Shown here one piece after another: positions 1-4,437 of a stretch of 7,477 nt of DNA. Where the stretch lies: positions 1 through 7,477 of the forward strand of contig JALWMN010000039.1 in NCBI GenBank assembly GCA_027083895.1, read 5' to 3'. Below the pieces are notes generated by a model. The model did no database searches. It was not told the DNA's origin and saw nothing but the letters and a program-made list of their open reading frames with translations. How positions within the stretch are numbered: position 1 is the stretch's first letter; each line of letters begins with the position of its first letter. The DNA comes from Campylobacteraceae bacterium. Its GTDB lineage: Bacteria; Campylobacterota; Campylobacteria; Campylobacterales; Sulfurovaceae. A program made the position numbers and the translations under genes.

Positions 1-78
1 CTTGTTATCAAACAGAGTAGTAGTCAAAAAGAGACACTTTTTTATGCTGTGTTGCTCCAAATAAGGCGAATTCTTTAA
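1..78 (+). CDS. holA: 3' end of upstream gene, probably DNA polymerase III subunit delta (partial)
   Basis: Frame 1 is open from the window edge to a TAA at 76-78, giving 25 residues that begin LVIKQSSSQKETLF and end QIRRIL. The stretch reads as an amphipathic C-terminal helix with an acidic-then-hydrophobic pattern. The assignment to HolA, the clamp-loader delta subunit that opens the beta clamp during replication, rests mainly on context: from memory, holA lies directly upstream of rpsF in Helicobacter pylori and relatives. No domain is complete here, so the identity is an inference from synteny; that this is the tail of a real gene is more likely than the name. The rpsF promoter starts only about 30 bases after its stop. 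Confidence 0.42.
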   Translation, partial: LVIKQSSSQKETLFYAVLLQIRRIL

Positions 79-86
79 TACTTTAG

Positions 87-103
87 TGTTTCTTTAAGAA
101 ACA
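87..103. repeat. 17-bp perfect palindrome upstream of the rpsF -10 box
   Basis: TGTTTCTT-T-AAGAAACA is a perfect inverted repeat with 8-bp arms around one central base. It lies between the stop codon at 76-78 and the -10 box at 109-114, so it covers the place where a -35 element would sit. As RNA it could fold into a 7-bp hairpin with a 3-base loop. No U-tract follows directly, so it is a poor intrinsic terminator. It may be an operator, a weak terminator for the upstream gene, or chance in AT-rich DNA. Confidence 0.4.
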
Positions 104-114
104 TTAGATATAAT
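104..114 (+). promoter_or_regulatory. Promoter of the rpsF-ssb-rpsR operon (-10 region)
   Basis: A perfect TATAAT stands at 109-114 inside TTAGATATAAT. No convincing TTGACA-like -35 is visible at the right distance; the DNA upstream is T-rich, which is usual for sigma-70 promoters in Campylobacterota. Transcription would start near 121 and leave a leader of about 60 nt before the rpsF start at 182. The same 11-mer recurs at 5460-5470 upstream of trpB, which supports its being a real promoter element. Confidence 0.65.
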
Positions 115-132
115 TTTGCTTCAAAAATTCTT

Positions 133-158
133 TCTCGCAATGTGTAAGCAGAGCGGGA
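133..158 (+). promoter_or_regulatory. Leader hairpin upstream of rpsF, candidate S6:S18 autoregulatory site
   Basis: TCTCGC (133-138) can pair with GCGGGA (153-158), including one G-U pair. Inside it, AA (139-140) faces GA (151-152), and a second short stem 141-143/148-150 is capped by GUAA, a GNRA-type tetraloop (144-147). The structure ends 23 nt before the rpsF start codon. In several bacteria the S6:S18 complex binds a structured rpsF leader that mimics its 16S rRNA site. I do not see the CCG box reported for that motif, so the function is inferred from position only. Confidence 0.3.
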
Positions 159-181
159 TAAAAGCCAAAAGAAGGAAGAAA

Positions 182-553
182 ATGAACTGTTATGAAACAC
201 TTTGTATTCTAAAACCAACACTTACAGAAGAAGAGACTACAAAACTGGTAGAAGTTGTACAAAGCTATGTTACAGATGCTGGTGGAGAGATTGCAGCTGT
301 AGATAGCATTGGTATGCGAAAATTAGCCTATGAAATCGATGGTAATCAACGCGGATACTATGCTGTAATTTACCATAAATCACCTGGAAAAGCTATAGCA
401 GAGATTGAACGAAGATTACGCTACAATGAAGATGTTTTAAAATTTTTAACAATTCGATACTATAACAAGAAAGAGATGGCTTATTTTGATAAGCTTGTTG
501 CTGCTTGTTCTTCTGATAAAAAAGAGGAAGAGAGTACTTCAGAAGAGGCATAA
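182..553 (+). CDS. rpsF: 30S ribosomal protein S6
   Basis: This 123-residue protein is S6, a primary platform protein of the small ribosomal subunit that binds 16S rRNA as a heterodimer with S18. The N-terminal strand and helix (YETLCILKPTLTEEE, residues 4-18), the central GMRKLAYEI (44-52) and the RRLRYNEDVLKFLTIR block (78-93) are the typical conserved parts of the family's ferredoxin-like fold. Residues 108-123 form a charged tail rich in Glu, Ser and Lys that is variable in the family. I chose ATG 182 because a purine-rich site (AGGAAG, 173-178) precedes it and because homologues begin a few residues before YETL. The open frame extends back to a TTG at 116 and an ATG at 140, but neither has a ribosome binding site. 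It is the first gene of a three-gene operon with ssb (12-bp gap) and rpsR. Confidence 0.97.
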   Translation: MNCYETLCILKPTLTEEETTKLVEVVQSYVTDAGGEIAAVDSIGMRKLAYEIDGNQRGYYAVIYHKSPGKAIAEIERRLRYNEDVLKFLTIRYYNKKEMAYFDKLVAACSSDKKEEESTSEEA

Positions 554-565
554 AAAGGAATTTGA

Positions 566-1078
566 ATGTATAATAAGGTAATACTCGTTGGCAATTTAAC
601 CAGAGATGTAGAGATGCGATATACTAGTAGTGGCAGTGCTATTGGTAAAGTTGGTATTGCTACTAATAGAAGATTTAAAAGTGCAAGTGGTGAACTTAAA
701 GATGAGACAATGTTTATCGATCTTACATTCTTTGGACGTACTGCAGAAGTTGCCAGCCAGTACCTTAGAAAGGGAAGTAAAGTTTTAGTTGAAGGAAGAC
801 TTATACTAGAACAGTGGGTTGCTCAAGATGGTACAAAACGAAGCCGCCATTCAGTAACAGTGGAGAGTATGCAGATGTTAGATACAAAAGCTGATGCACA
901 AAATAACCAATATAGTAGTGGATATAGTAGTGCACCAGCAGCTCCACAGCAGCAAGTAGCTAATCAATCTGCTCCAATGCAGCAGCAGACTCCTACACAA
1001 AGTGGTGTGAGCCAAAATATACCACAAGAGCCAGAGATTCCAGAAATCGATATCGATGAAGATGAAATACCATTTTAG
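566..1078 (+). CDS. ssb: Single-stranded DNA-binding protein
   Basis: SSB coats single-stranded DNA during replication, repair and recombination and recruits partner proteins. The 170-residue product has the usual layout. An OB-fold DNA-binding domain covers residues 1-106, with the diagnostic start [20 protein letters not shown], the [14 protein letters not shown] segment (50-63) and [10 protein letters not shown] (70-79) with W84. A disordered linker rich in Gln, Ser and Pro covers about 108-155. The acidic C-terminal tip DIDEDEIPF (162-170) is the conserved docking peptide for SSB-interacting proteins. A good ribosome binding site (AAAGGAA, 554-560) sits 5 bases before the ATG. Placement between rpsF and rpsR is the classic bacterial arrangement, so its expression is probably tied to ribosome production. 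Confidence 0.97.
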   Translation: MYNKVILVGNLTRDVEMRYTSSGSAIGKVGIATNRRFKSASGELKDETMFIDLTFFGRTAEVASQYLRKGSKVLVEGRLILEQWVAQDGTKRSRHSVTVESMQMLDTKADAQNNQYSSGYSSAPAAPQQQVANQSAPMQQQTPTQSGVSQNIPQEPEIPEIDIDEDEIPF

Positions 1079-1089
1079 GAGATTATACA

Positions 1090-1353
1090 ATGGCTGAAAA
1101 AAGAAAATTCAAAAAGAGATTTTGCAGATACTGTCAAGGGAAAGTTGAATTTATCGACTATAAAGATTTAAACCAACTTAAGTTTAGTTTAAGTGAGAGA
1201 TATAAAATTATGCCTCGTAGACTTACAGGAAATTGTAAAAAGCATCAGGAGATGGTTTCAGAAGCAATTAAAAGAGCTAGACAAGCTGCATTTATTCCAT
1301 ATATAGTTGATAGAAAAAGAGTTATTGCAAATCCTTTTGAACTCATTAAATAG
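1090..1353 (+). CDS. rpsR: 30S ribosomal protein S18, zinc-ribbon (C+) form
   Basis: S18 (87 residues) pairs with S6 on the platform of the 30S subunit. The core [20 protein letters not shown] (residues 44-63) followed by RQAAFIPY and a basic N-terminus is diagnostic. The protein carries C12-x2-C15 and C49-x2-H52, a plausible zinc-binding set. S18 belongs to the ribosomal proteins that occur in cysteine-containing (C+) and cysteine-free (C-) forms, and this is the C+ type. The start is ATG 1090, preceded by GGAG (1078-1081) that overlaps the last base of the ssb stop; the gap to ssb is 11 bp. It is the last gene of the operon: a strong hairpin begins at the base right after its TAG. Confidence 0.97.
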   Translation: MAEKRKFKKRFCRYCQGKVEFIDYKDLNQLKFSLSERYKIMPRRLTGNCKKHQEMVSEAIKRARQAAFIPYIVDRKRVIANPFELIK

Positions 1354-1379
1354 TTAGTAAGCAATCTGCTTACTAATTT
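1354..1379 (+). terminator. Terminator of the rpsF-ssb-rpsR operon
   Basis: TTAGTAAGC (1354-1362) and GCTTACTAA (1368-1376) form a perfect 9-bp stem with a 5-base loop AATCT, starting immediately after the rpsR stop codon. A short TTT (1377-1379) follows, so the U-tract is weak, but position and stem length fit a transcription end. The perfect symmetry means it could also work on the minus strand. Confidence 0.75.
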
Positions 1380-1464
1380 ATGCTCTCATTTTCTCTTTCA
1401 AGATAGAATTTAGTGTACCTGCTAAAGTTACTCTTAAGTTAAATAGTTTATAATCATCAATATA
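1378..1464 (-). pseudogene. Possible decayed gene remnant (C-terminal fragment)
   Basis: On the minus strand, codons from 1464 down to a TAA at 1378-1380 are open for 28 residues: YIDDYKLFNL, RVTLAGTLNS, then ILKEKMRA. The pattern RVTLAGTLNSIL resembles the end of a real helical protein and is loosely like the C-terminal LAG-x-RLA-x-LLN helix of S1/P1-type nucleases. No start codon or ribosome binding site exists; an in-frame TGA (1465-1467) lies directly upstream and another TGA further up. The stop lies just before the symmetric hairpin at 1354-1376, as expected for a former gene converging on rpsR. This is a weak, pattern-based call, and a chance open stretch is a serious alternative. Confidence 0.18.
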
Positions 1465-1658
1465 TCATAAAATAGAAAATAATTCATTTCTATAATTACA
1501 GTAGGAAATGAGTGTTCAAATAGAAAATTGATTGAGTAAAAAATATAAGCAGTTTCGATTTTATGATCTGTTGTTCTTCAACTATTTCATTTAGATTTTA
1601 GTCATGATTGGAGTCTTTTGAACTCTAAGTCTCAAAATAGTATTAGAAATGAGAAGAA
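1380..1658. other. AT-rich intergenic region with no confident gene
   Basis: No open frame here has both a start with a ribosome binding site and a recognisable product. Visible elements: a perfect TATAAT at 1449-1454 (plus strand), about 205 bases before the next start codon and without a clear -35; an inverted repeat TCATTTC/GAAATGA (1484-1490 and 1505-1511); and TTTTGA/TCAAAA arms near 1617-1636 upstream of the lipoprotein gene. On the minus strand there are two open stretches without starts, the 28-codon one listed separately and a 34-codon one (about 1495-1599). The region looks like either a long promoter segment or the site of a lost gene. Confidence 0.5.
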
Positions 1659-2051
1659 ATGGTAAGAAAGTCTACTCTATTCATACTGATATCTCTATTT
1701 TTTATTACAAACTGTAGTGATAGAAAAAATAGTGATGCTACAATTGAACGGCAACTTATTGGCACATGGCATAAAGATCTAAAAATAAATGGTAAAGTTA
1801 CCCATGTTGTAACTAAGTTTACAAAAGATCACCGTTTTGCAACTTATGCACATCTTAAGGGTACAAATCGCAAACTCTATGCAGTAGGAACTTGGAGTAT
1901 TAAATTTGGAATTCTCAATGAGACAGTCTATAAAAGTAATTATGTGCAGCCATATACTACTACATATGATAAAATCTTATCAATAACAAATAGACAGTTT
2001 GTATATAAAACAGAAAGTGGCGAAGTATTCTCTTACTATCGAAGTAGGTAA
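1659..2051 (+). CDS. Small lipocalin-like lipoprotein of unknown function
   Basis: The 130-residue product starts MVRKS followed by a hydrophobic stretch (residues 6-17) and ITNC, so it is probably exported and lipid-modified at C19. Asn just before the cysteine is unusual for a lipobox, which normally has Gly, Ala or Ser there. After a short polar spacer, the mature part (about 31-130) has the LIGTW start, alternating beta-strand pattern, a second G-x-WSI strand (77-81) and a closing Y-x-T-ESGEVFSYYR strand, which resembles lipocalin-like beta-barrel families annotated only as domains of unknown function. No ligand or partner can be named. The ribosome binding site (GAGAAG, 1651-1656) is poor and very close to the ATG, so expression may be low. 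It stands alone and converges with the minus-strand gene, 18 bp between stops. Confidence 0.72.
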   Translation: MVRKSTLFILISLFFITNCSDRKNSDATIERQLIGTWHKDLKINGKVTHVVTKFTKDHRFATYAHLKGTNRKLYAVGTWSIKFGILNETVYKSNYVQPYTTTYDKILSITNRQFVYKTESGEVFSYYRSR

Positions 2052-2052
2052 G

Positions 2053-2100
2053 AGGAGAGGAGTAGGCCTCTAATTGATTTTACTCGTTGCTACCTCTCCT
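2053..2100. terminator. Possible bidirectional hairpin between convergent genes
   Basis: AGGAGAGG (2053-2060) plus TAG (2063-2065) can pair with CTA-CCTCTCCT (2090-2100), an 11-bp stem with a 2-base bulge and a 24-base loop. It starts just after the lipoprotein stop and includes the end of the minus-strand gene. CCTCTCCTTT gives only a short T-run on the plus side and the minus side has none, so termination is plausible but unproven. Confidence 0.35.
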
Positions 2101-3239
2101 TTATCTACACGTTTTGAGAATTCCGTCTCTTCCCCTTTGGCTAAAAGTTTTGCTTGACCAATCCAATCTTCTCGTAGAATTCTTCCAGAAAATGCTAAAT
2201 GGGTATCGATCCATTTTACCTCTTCTTCGCTCCATGCTGCAATCTGTTCAAAGTGGAATATACCTAAATCGTTCAATTTACCCTCTATAATATTTCCAAT
2301 CCCTTTTATGCGACATAGATTATCTTTTTTGCCATTTTTTGGTTCTGTTAATAGTGGTGGTTTTACACCTACGTCATCAGTTGAAACGTTGCTTTGATCT
2401 TTTGAAGATTCTTGAGCTTCATTGCTGTTACCACTAGTAGTACTTTCACTACTCTCATTTGCAACTTTATCTTTAGATTTTTCACTATCCTCTTTAGCTG
2501 CTTCATCTTCAGTAGTTTTTTCACTTTCACTATCTGCTTGAGTATCTTGACTCTCTAGTGTATTTTGTTTATCTGATGTCTGAGCTTCCTCATTTGTTGC
2601 TGCTGCAAGACTCTCTTGATTAGATGTATCACTACTTGGTGTGGTAGATTCCTGACTACTTGAAGCTGCAGCTAAATCACTCTTTTGACTTCCGCTATCC
2701 TCTTTAGCTGCTTCACCCTCAACAGTTTTTTCACTTTCACTATCTGCTTTAGCATCTTGACTTTCTAGTGTATTTTGTTTATCTGATGTCTGAGCTTCCT
2801 CGCTTTCTTTTGCAAGACTCTCTTGATTGGATGCATCACTACTACCATTTTCTGTAGCGAGGCTATTCTCTTGTCTATCTTGGTCTTTTTTGAGAGTTTG
2901 AGTAGCGATATCTTCACCCCCCTCAGTGGCTATTTTGCTACTTCCAGCTAGAGATTGTGCCCCAGAATTAGCAACATGGCTTGCACTTCCTAGAGTCTCT
3001 TTATTTGAATCACCAATGACTCGACTTGTTAAGTCACTGTTAAAGTCACTATTTGCACTCCCTGAAACATCATCTTTGAGTAGATTTTGAGTATACTGCT
3101 CTTCGCAATAGTCACTCTTTTCAAAATAGAGACTATCCTCTCTCTTTTTACATGCTAAACGACCAAAGAGGTACCCTAAAATAATGCCAATTAATGCTAT
3201 TAATATTAATAGCAATGCGATTTGTAATGCTGTTACCAT
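2070..3239 (-). CDS. Membrane-anchored acidic linker protein with C-terminal helix-hairpin-helix domain
   Basis: The 389-residue product has three parts. Residues 4-27 form one hydrophobic membrane segment followed by CKKR, so by the positive-inside rule the rest should face the cytoplasm. Residues about 35-300 are a low-complexity linker rich in Ser, Glu, Asp, Gln and Thr, strongly acidic and surely disordered, with an internal duplication (133-182 and 202-252). Residues about 306-368 are a compact domain: NLCRIKGIGNIIEGKLNDLG, then IFHFEQIAAWSEEEVKWID and GRILREDWIGQAKLLA. This is the helix-hairpin-helix (H3TH-like, COG3743-type) domain also seen at the ends of some L21-like and NADH dehydrogenase-associated proteins, with the KGIG hairpin typical of DNA backbone binding. 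A strong ribosome binding site (GAGGAGAGGAG on the minus strand, 3243-3253) precedes the ATG. It is a single-gene unit. The function is unknown; DNA binding is inferred only from the domain. Confidence 0.85.
   Translation of the reverse strand: MVTALQIALLLILIALIGIILGYLFGRLACKKREDSLYFEKSDYCEEQYTQNLLKDDVSGSANSDFNSDLTSRVIGDSNKETLGSASHVANSGAQSLAGSSKIATEGGEDIATQTLKKDQDRQENSLATENGSSDASNQESLAKESEEAQTSDKQNTLESQDAKADSESEKTVEGEAAKEDSGSQKSDLAAASSSQESTTPSSDTSNQESLAAATNEEAQTSDKQNTLESQDTQADSESEKTTEDEAAKEDSEKSKDKVANESSESTTSGNSNEAQESSKDQSNVSTDDVGVKPPLLTEPKNGKKDNLCRIKGIGNIIEGKLNDLGIFHFEQIAAWSEEEVKWIDTHLAFSGRILREDWIGQAKLLAKGEETEFSKRVDKGEVATSKIN
2485..2636 (-). repeat. Internal duplication, copy 2 (residues about 202-252)
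   Basis: This segment matches 2695-2843. Bases 2485-2591 align without gaps to 2695-2801 at an offset of 210 with 7 differences in 107, including 38 identical bases in a row (2554-2591). After a 3-base length difference the match resumes at an offset of 207 and runs to 2636 with 2 differences in 33. Both shifts are whole codons, so reading frame is kept. Confidence 0.9.
2695..2843 (-). repeat. Internal duplication, copy 1 (residues about 133-182)
   Basis: This is the partner of 2485-2636. The encoded blocks share SSD-x-SNQESLA, EEAQTSDKQNTLESQD and ADSESEKT-x-E-x-EAAKEDS. The about 60-base spacer between the copies encodes a related Ser/Gln-rich segment (SGSQKSDLAAASSSQESTTP). DNA-level similarity close to protein-level similarity indicates a recent duplication, probably by slippage or recombination. 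Confidence 0.9.
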
Positions 3240-3265
3240 ATTCTCCTCTCCTCTACATTTATTGT

Positions 3266-3271
3266 TTTATA
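3266..3271 (-). promoter_or_regulatory. Candidate -10 of the minus-strand helix-hairpin-helix gene
   Basis: On the minus strand TATAAA (3266-3271) lies in TCTTATAAAAC with an A/T tract upstream (3281-3292). A start near 3259 would leave a leader of about 20 nt that still holds the ribosome binding site at 3243-3253. No -35 box is evident. Confidence 0.35.
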
Positions 3272-3337
3272 AGATTAACATATTTTTTTTTAAATCACAA
3301 CATTTCATGTCATATTTACTAATTTTATTCCACTTTT

Positions 3338-3346
3338 TGCTATACT
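3338..3346 (+). promoter_or_regulatory. Extended -10 promoter reading towards lpxL and mltG
   Basis: TGCTATACT (TG at 3338-3339, -10 TATACT at 3341-3346) is a good extended -10 element, preceded by a T-rich stretch as in other promoters of this phylum. Transcription from about 3353 would give a leader of about 150 nt before lpxL, containing the hairpins at 3376-3425 and the small ORF at 3464. Confidence 0.5.
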
Positions 3347-3375
3347 CTTTACACAAACAACTCAATAAAATAGAC

Positions 3376-3425
3376 TTTGATTTACAAATTGACCCTCTCT
3401 ATTGTAAAATCAAAACTTATTTGAT
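3376..3425 (+). promoter_or_regulatory. Leader RNA with two mutually exclusive hairpins upstream of lpxL
   Basis: TTTGATTTACAA (3376-3387) pairs with TTGTAAAATCAAA (3402-3414), a 12-bp stem with one bulged A and a 14-base loop. The ATCAAA at 3409-3414 can instead pair with TTTGAT at 3420-3425 (6-bp stem, 5-base loop). The two structures share the same strand, so only one can form at a time. Neither is followed by a U-tract, so any switch would act on translation or RNA stability rather than on termination. The stems are AU-rich and weak. Confidence 0.3.
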
Positions 3426-3463
3426 AAAATGATAAAGTTAATATTATAAGGAGACTCTAATTT

Positions 3464-3499
3464 ATGCAAAAAATCTATACAATTATATTACTATATTGA
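3464..3499 (+). CDS. Candidate 11-codon leader ORF upstream of lpxL
   Basis: ATG 3464 is preceded by AAGGAGA (3448-3454), the best Shine-Dalgarno site in this part of the window, at a 9-base spacing. The ORF encodes MQKIYTIILLY and stops at TGA 3497-3499. That stop overlaps a TTG (3496-3498) in the lpxL frame and sits 2 bases before ATG 3502, the likely lpxL start, so the two could be translationally coupled. It is in a different frame from lpxL. Alternatives are a stray strong ribosome binding site, or a frameshift relative to an ancestral longer N-terminus of lpxL. Confidence 0.35.
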   Translation: MQKIYTIILLY

Positions 3500-3501
3500 G
3501 A

Positions 3502-4425
3502 ATGGGTGTAATGCAAAGTGGCCTAAGTAGTAAAGTAAAAGAGTATTTTGCAGCTTTTATCTTTTGGATTCTCAAGAGAGTTTCACAAATTTTGCCTCAA
3601 AGCATAAAAGAGTCGATTGCAAAAATTATTGCTACGCTTTTATATAAATACCATAAACGTTACCATGCAATAGCAAGAGCCAATTTAGATTTTGTTTATG
3701 AAGATCGTTTAACATCTACTCAAAAAGAGCAGATTATACAAGATATGTTTTACAATCTTGCCCAAAATTTCGGTAGCTTTATAGAGAATCAAAATATCTC
3801 AAAAGAGAAGCTTTTAGAAAAGGTAACTTTTAAAAATGATAAGATTCTTCTTGATGCTTTATCGAGCAATAAACCAATAATATTTATTACAGCACATCAA
3901 AGTAATTGGGAGATTCTTCCTTTAGCAATTTCTGCAAAATATCAGCCTTTAGTTGGAGTAGGGCGACCACTTAAGCAGCCATGGCTCGATAAGATACTAA
4001 AAAAGAATAGAGAGCAGTTTAATATAGAGATGATTAGCAAATATGGTGCAATGATGAAGATGGTTAAAACTGTAAAGGCAAAAAGACTCTTAGGACTCTT
4101 AGTAGATCAAAATCTTGAGGGGGTAGAGGTAGAGTTTTTTGGGAAAAAGACAATACATACCCACTCTGCTGCAATACTAGCTTTAAAATATGATGCCATT
4201 GTTATTCCTGCATTTATTACTCGTGTTGGGTTTGAAAAGTACGAAGCAACCTTTTATGAGCCAATTACAATTAAAAAGAGTGGAGATGATGAGCGAGATA
4301 TTCTTAGTCATACCCAAAAACAGGCTGATATCACCCAAAAAGTAATTGAGCAATCACCGCATGAGTGGCTTTGGATACATAGGCGATGGAAACAGACGTA
4401 CCCTGAGATTTATAACTTAAGTTAG
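3502..4425 (+). CDS. lpxL: Lipid A biosynthesis late acyltransferase (LpxL/HtrB family)
   Basis: The product (about 307 residues) belongs to the inner-membrane acyltransferases that add a secondary acyl chain to the Kdo-lipid A precursor. An N-terminal hydrophobic anchor (about 17-48) is followed by the catalytic HX4E motif, HQSNWE (H132 to E137 counted from ATG 3502), in the usual ITAHQSNWE setting. Then come GVGRPLKQPWLDKIL, the LLVDQN...VEFFGKK block that ends in AIVIPAF, and the closing PHEWLWIHRRWKQ typical of the family. The length is normal. Start choice is uncertain: TTG 3496, ATG 3502 and ATG 3511 are all in frame and none has a good ribosome binding site, while a strong one serves a small ORF just upstream. 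Which acyl chain it transfers cannot be told. It is followed by mltG after 12 bp, probably in one transcript. Confidence 0.88.
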   Translation: MGVMQSGLSSKVKEYFAAFIFWILKRVSQILPQSIKESIAKIIATLLYKYHKRYHAIARANLDFVYEDRLTSTQKEQIIQDMFYNLAQNFGSFIENQNISKEKLLEKVTFKNDKILLDALSSNKPIIFITAHQSNWEILPLAISAKYQPLVGVGRPLKQPWLDKILKKNREQFNIEMISKYGAMMKMVKTVKAKRLLGLLVDQNLEGVEVEFFGKKTIHTHSAAILALKYDAIVIPAFITRVGFEKYEATFYEPITIKKSGDDERDILSHTQKQADITQKVIEQSPHEWLWIHRRWKQTYPEIYNLS

Positions 4426-4437
4426 GGGAGTTGTCGT

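Noticed and set aside
116..181. N-terminal extension of RpsF from TTG 116 or ATG 140
   Set aside because: The 22 extra residues are basic and unlike S6 N-termini, neither start has a ribosome binding site, and 116 would lie upstream of the predicted transcription start. ATG 182 has a good site and matches the family start.
878..1090. Minus-strand open frame of 70 codons opposite the ssb 3' end
   Set aside because: It mirrors the repetitive Gln/Ser-rich linker of ssb, has a low-complexity Cys/Trp/Leu-rich product and no ribosome binding site; ssb is the real gene.
3184..3432. Plus-strand open frame of 82 codons across the divergent intergenic region
   Set aside because: Its first part is antisense to the membrane segment of the minus-strand gene, no ribosome binding site is present, and the product is AT-driven Phe/Ile/Leu/Lys-rich with no motif. 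The region is better explained as promoters and leader.
3421..3447. Second promoter upstream of lpxL: TTGATA (3421-3426) with TATTAT (3442-3447)
   Set aside because: Both boxes match 5 of 6 bases, but the spacer is only 15 bases, and a start near 3454 would remove the AAGGAGA site just upstream of ATG 3464. The extended -10 at 3338-3346 is a better fit.
3464..3511. lpxL as a frameshifted gene whose true start is ATG 3464
   Set aside because: The reading from ATG 3502 or 3511 already gives a full-length family N-terminus, so no frameshift is needed; kept only as an alternative under the leader ORF finding.
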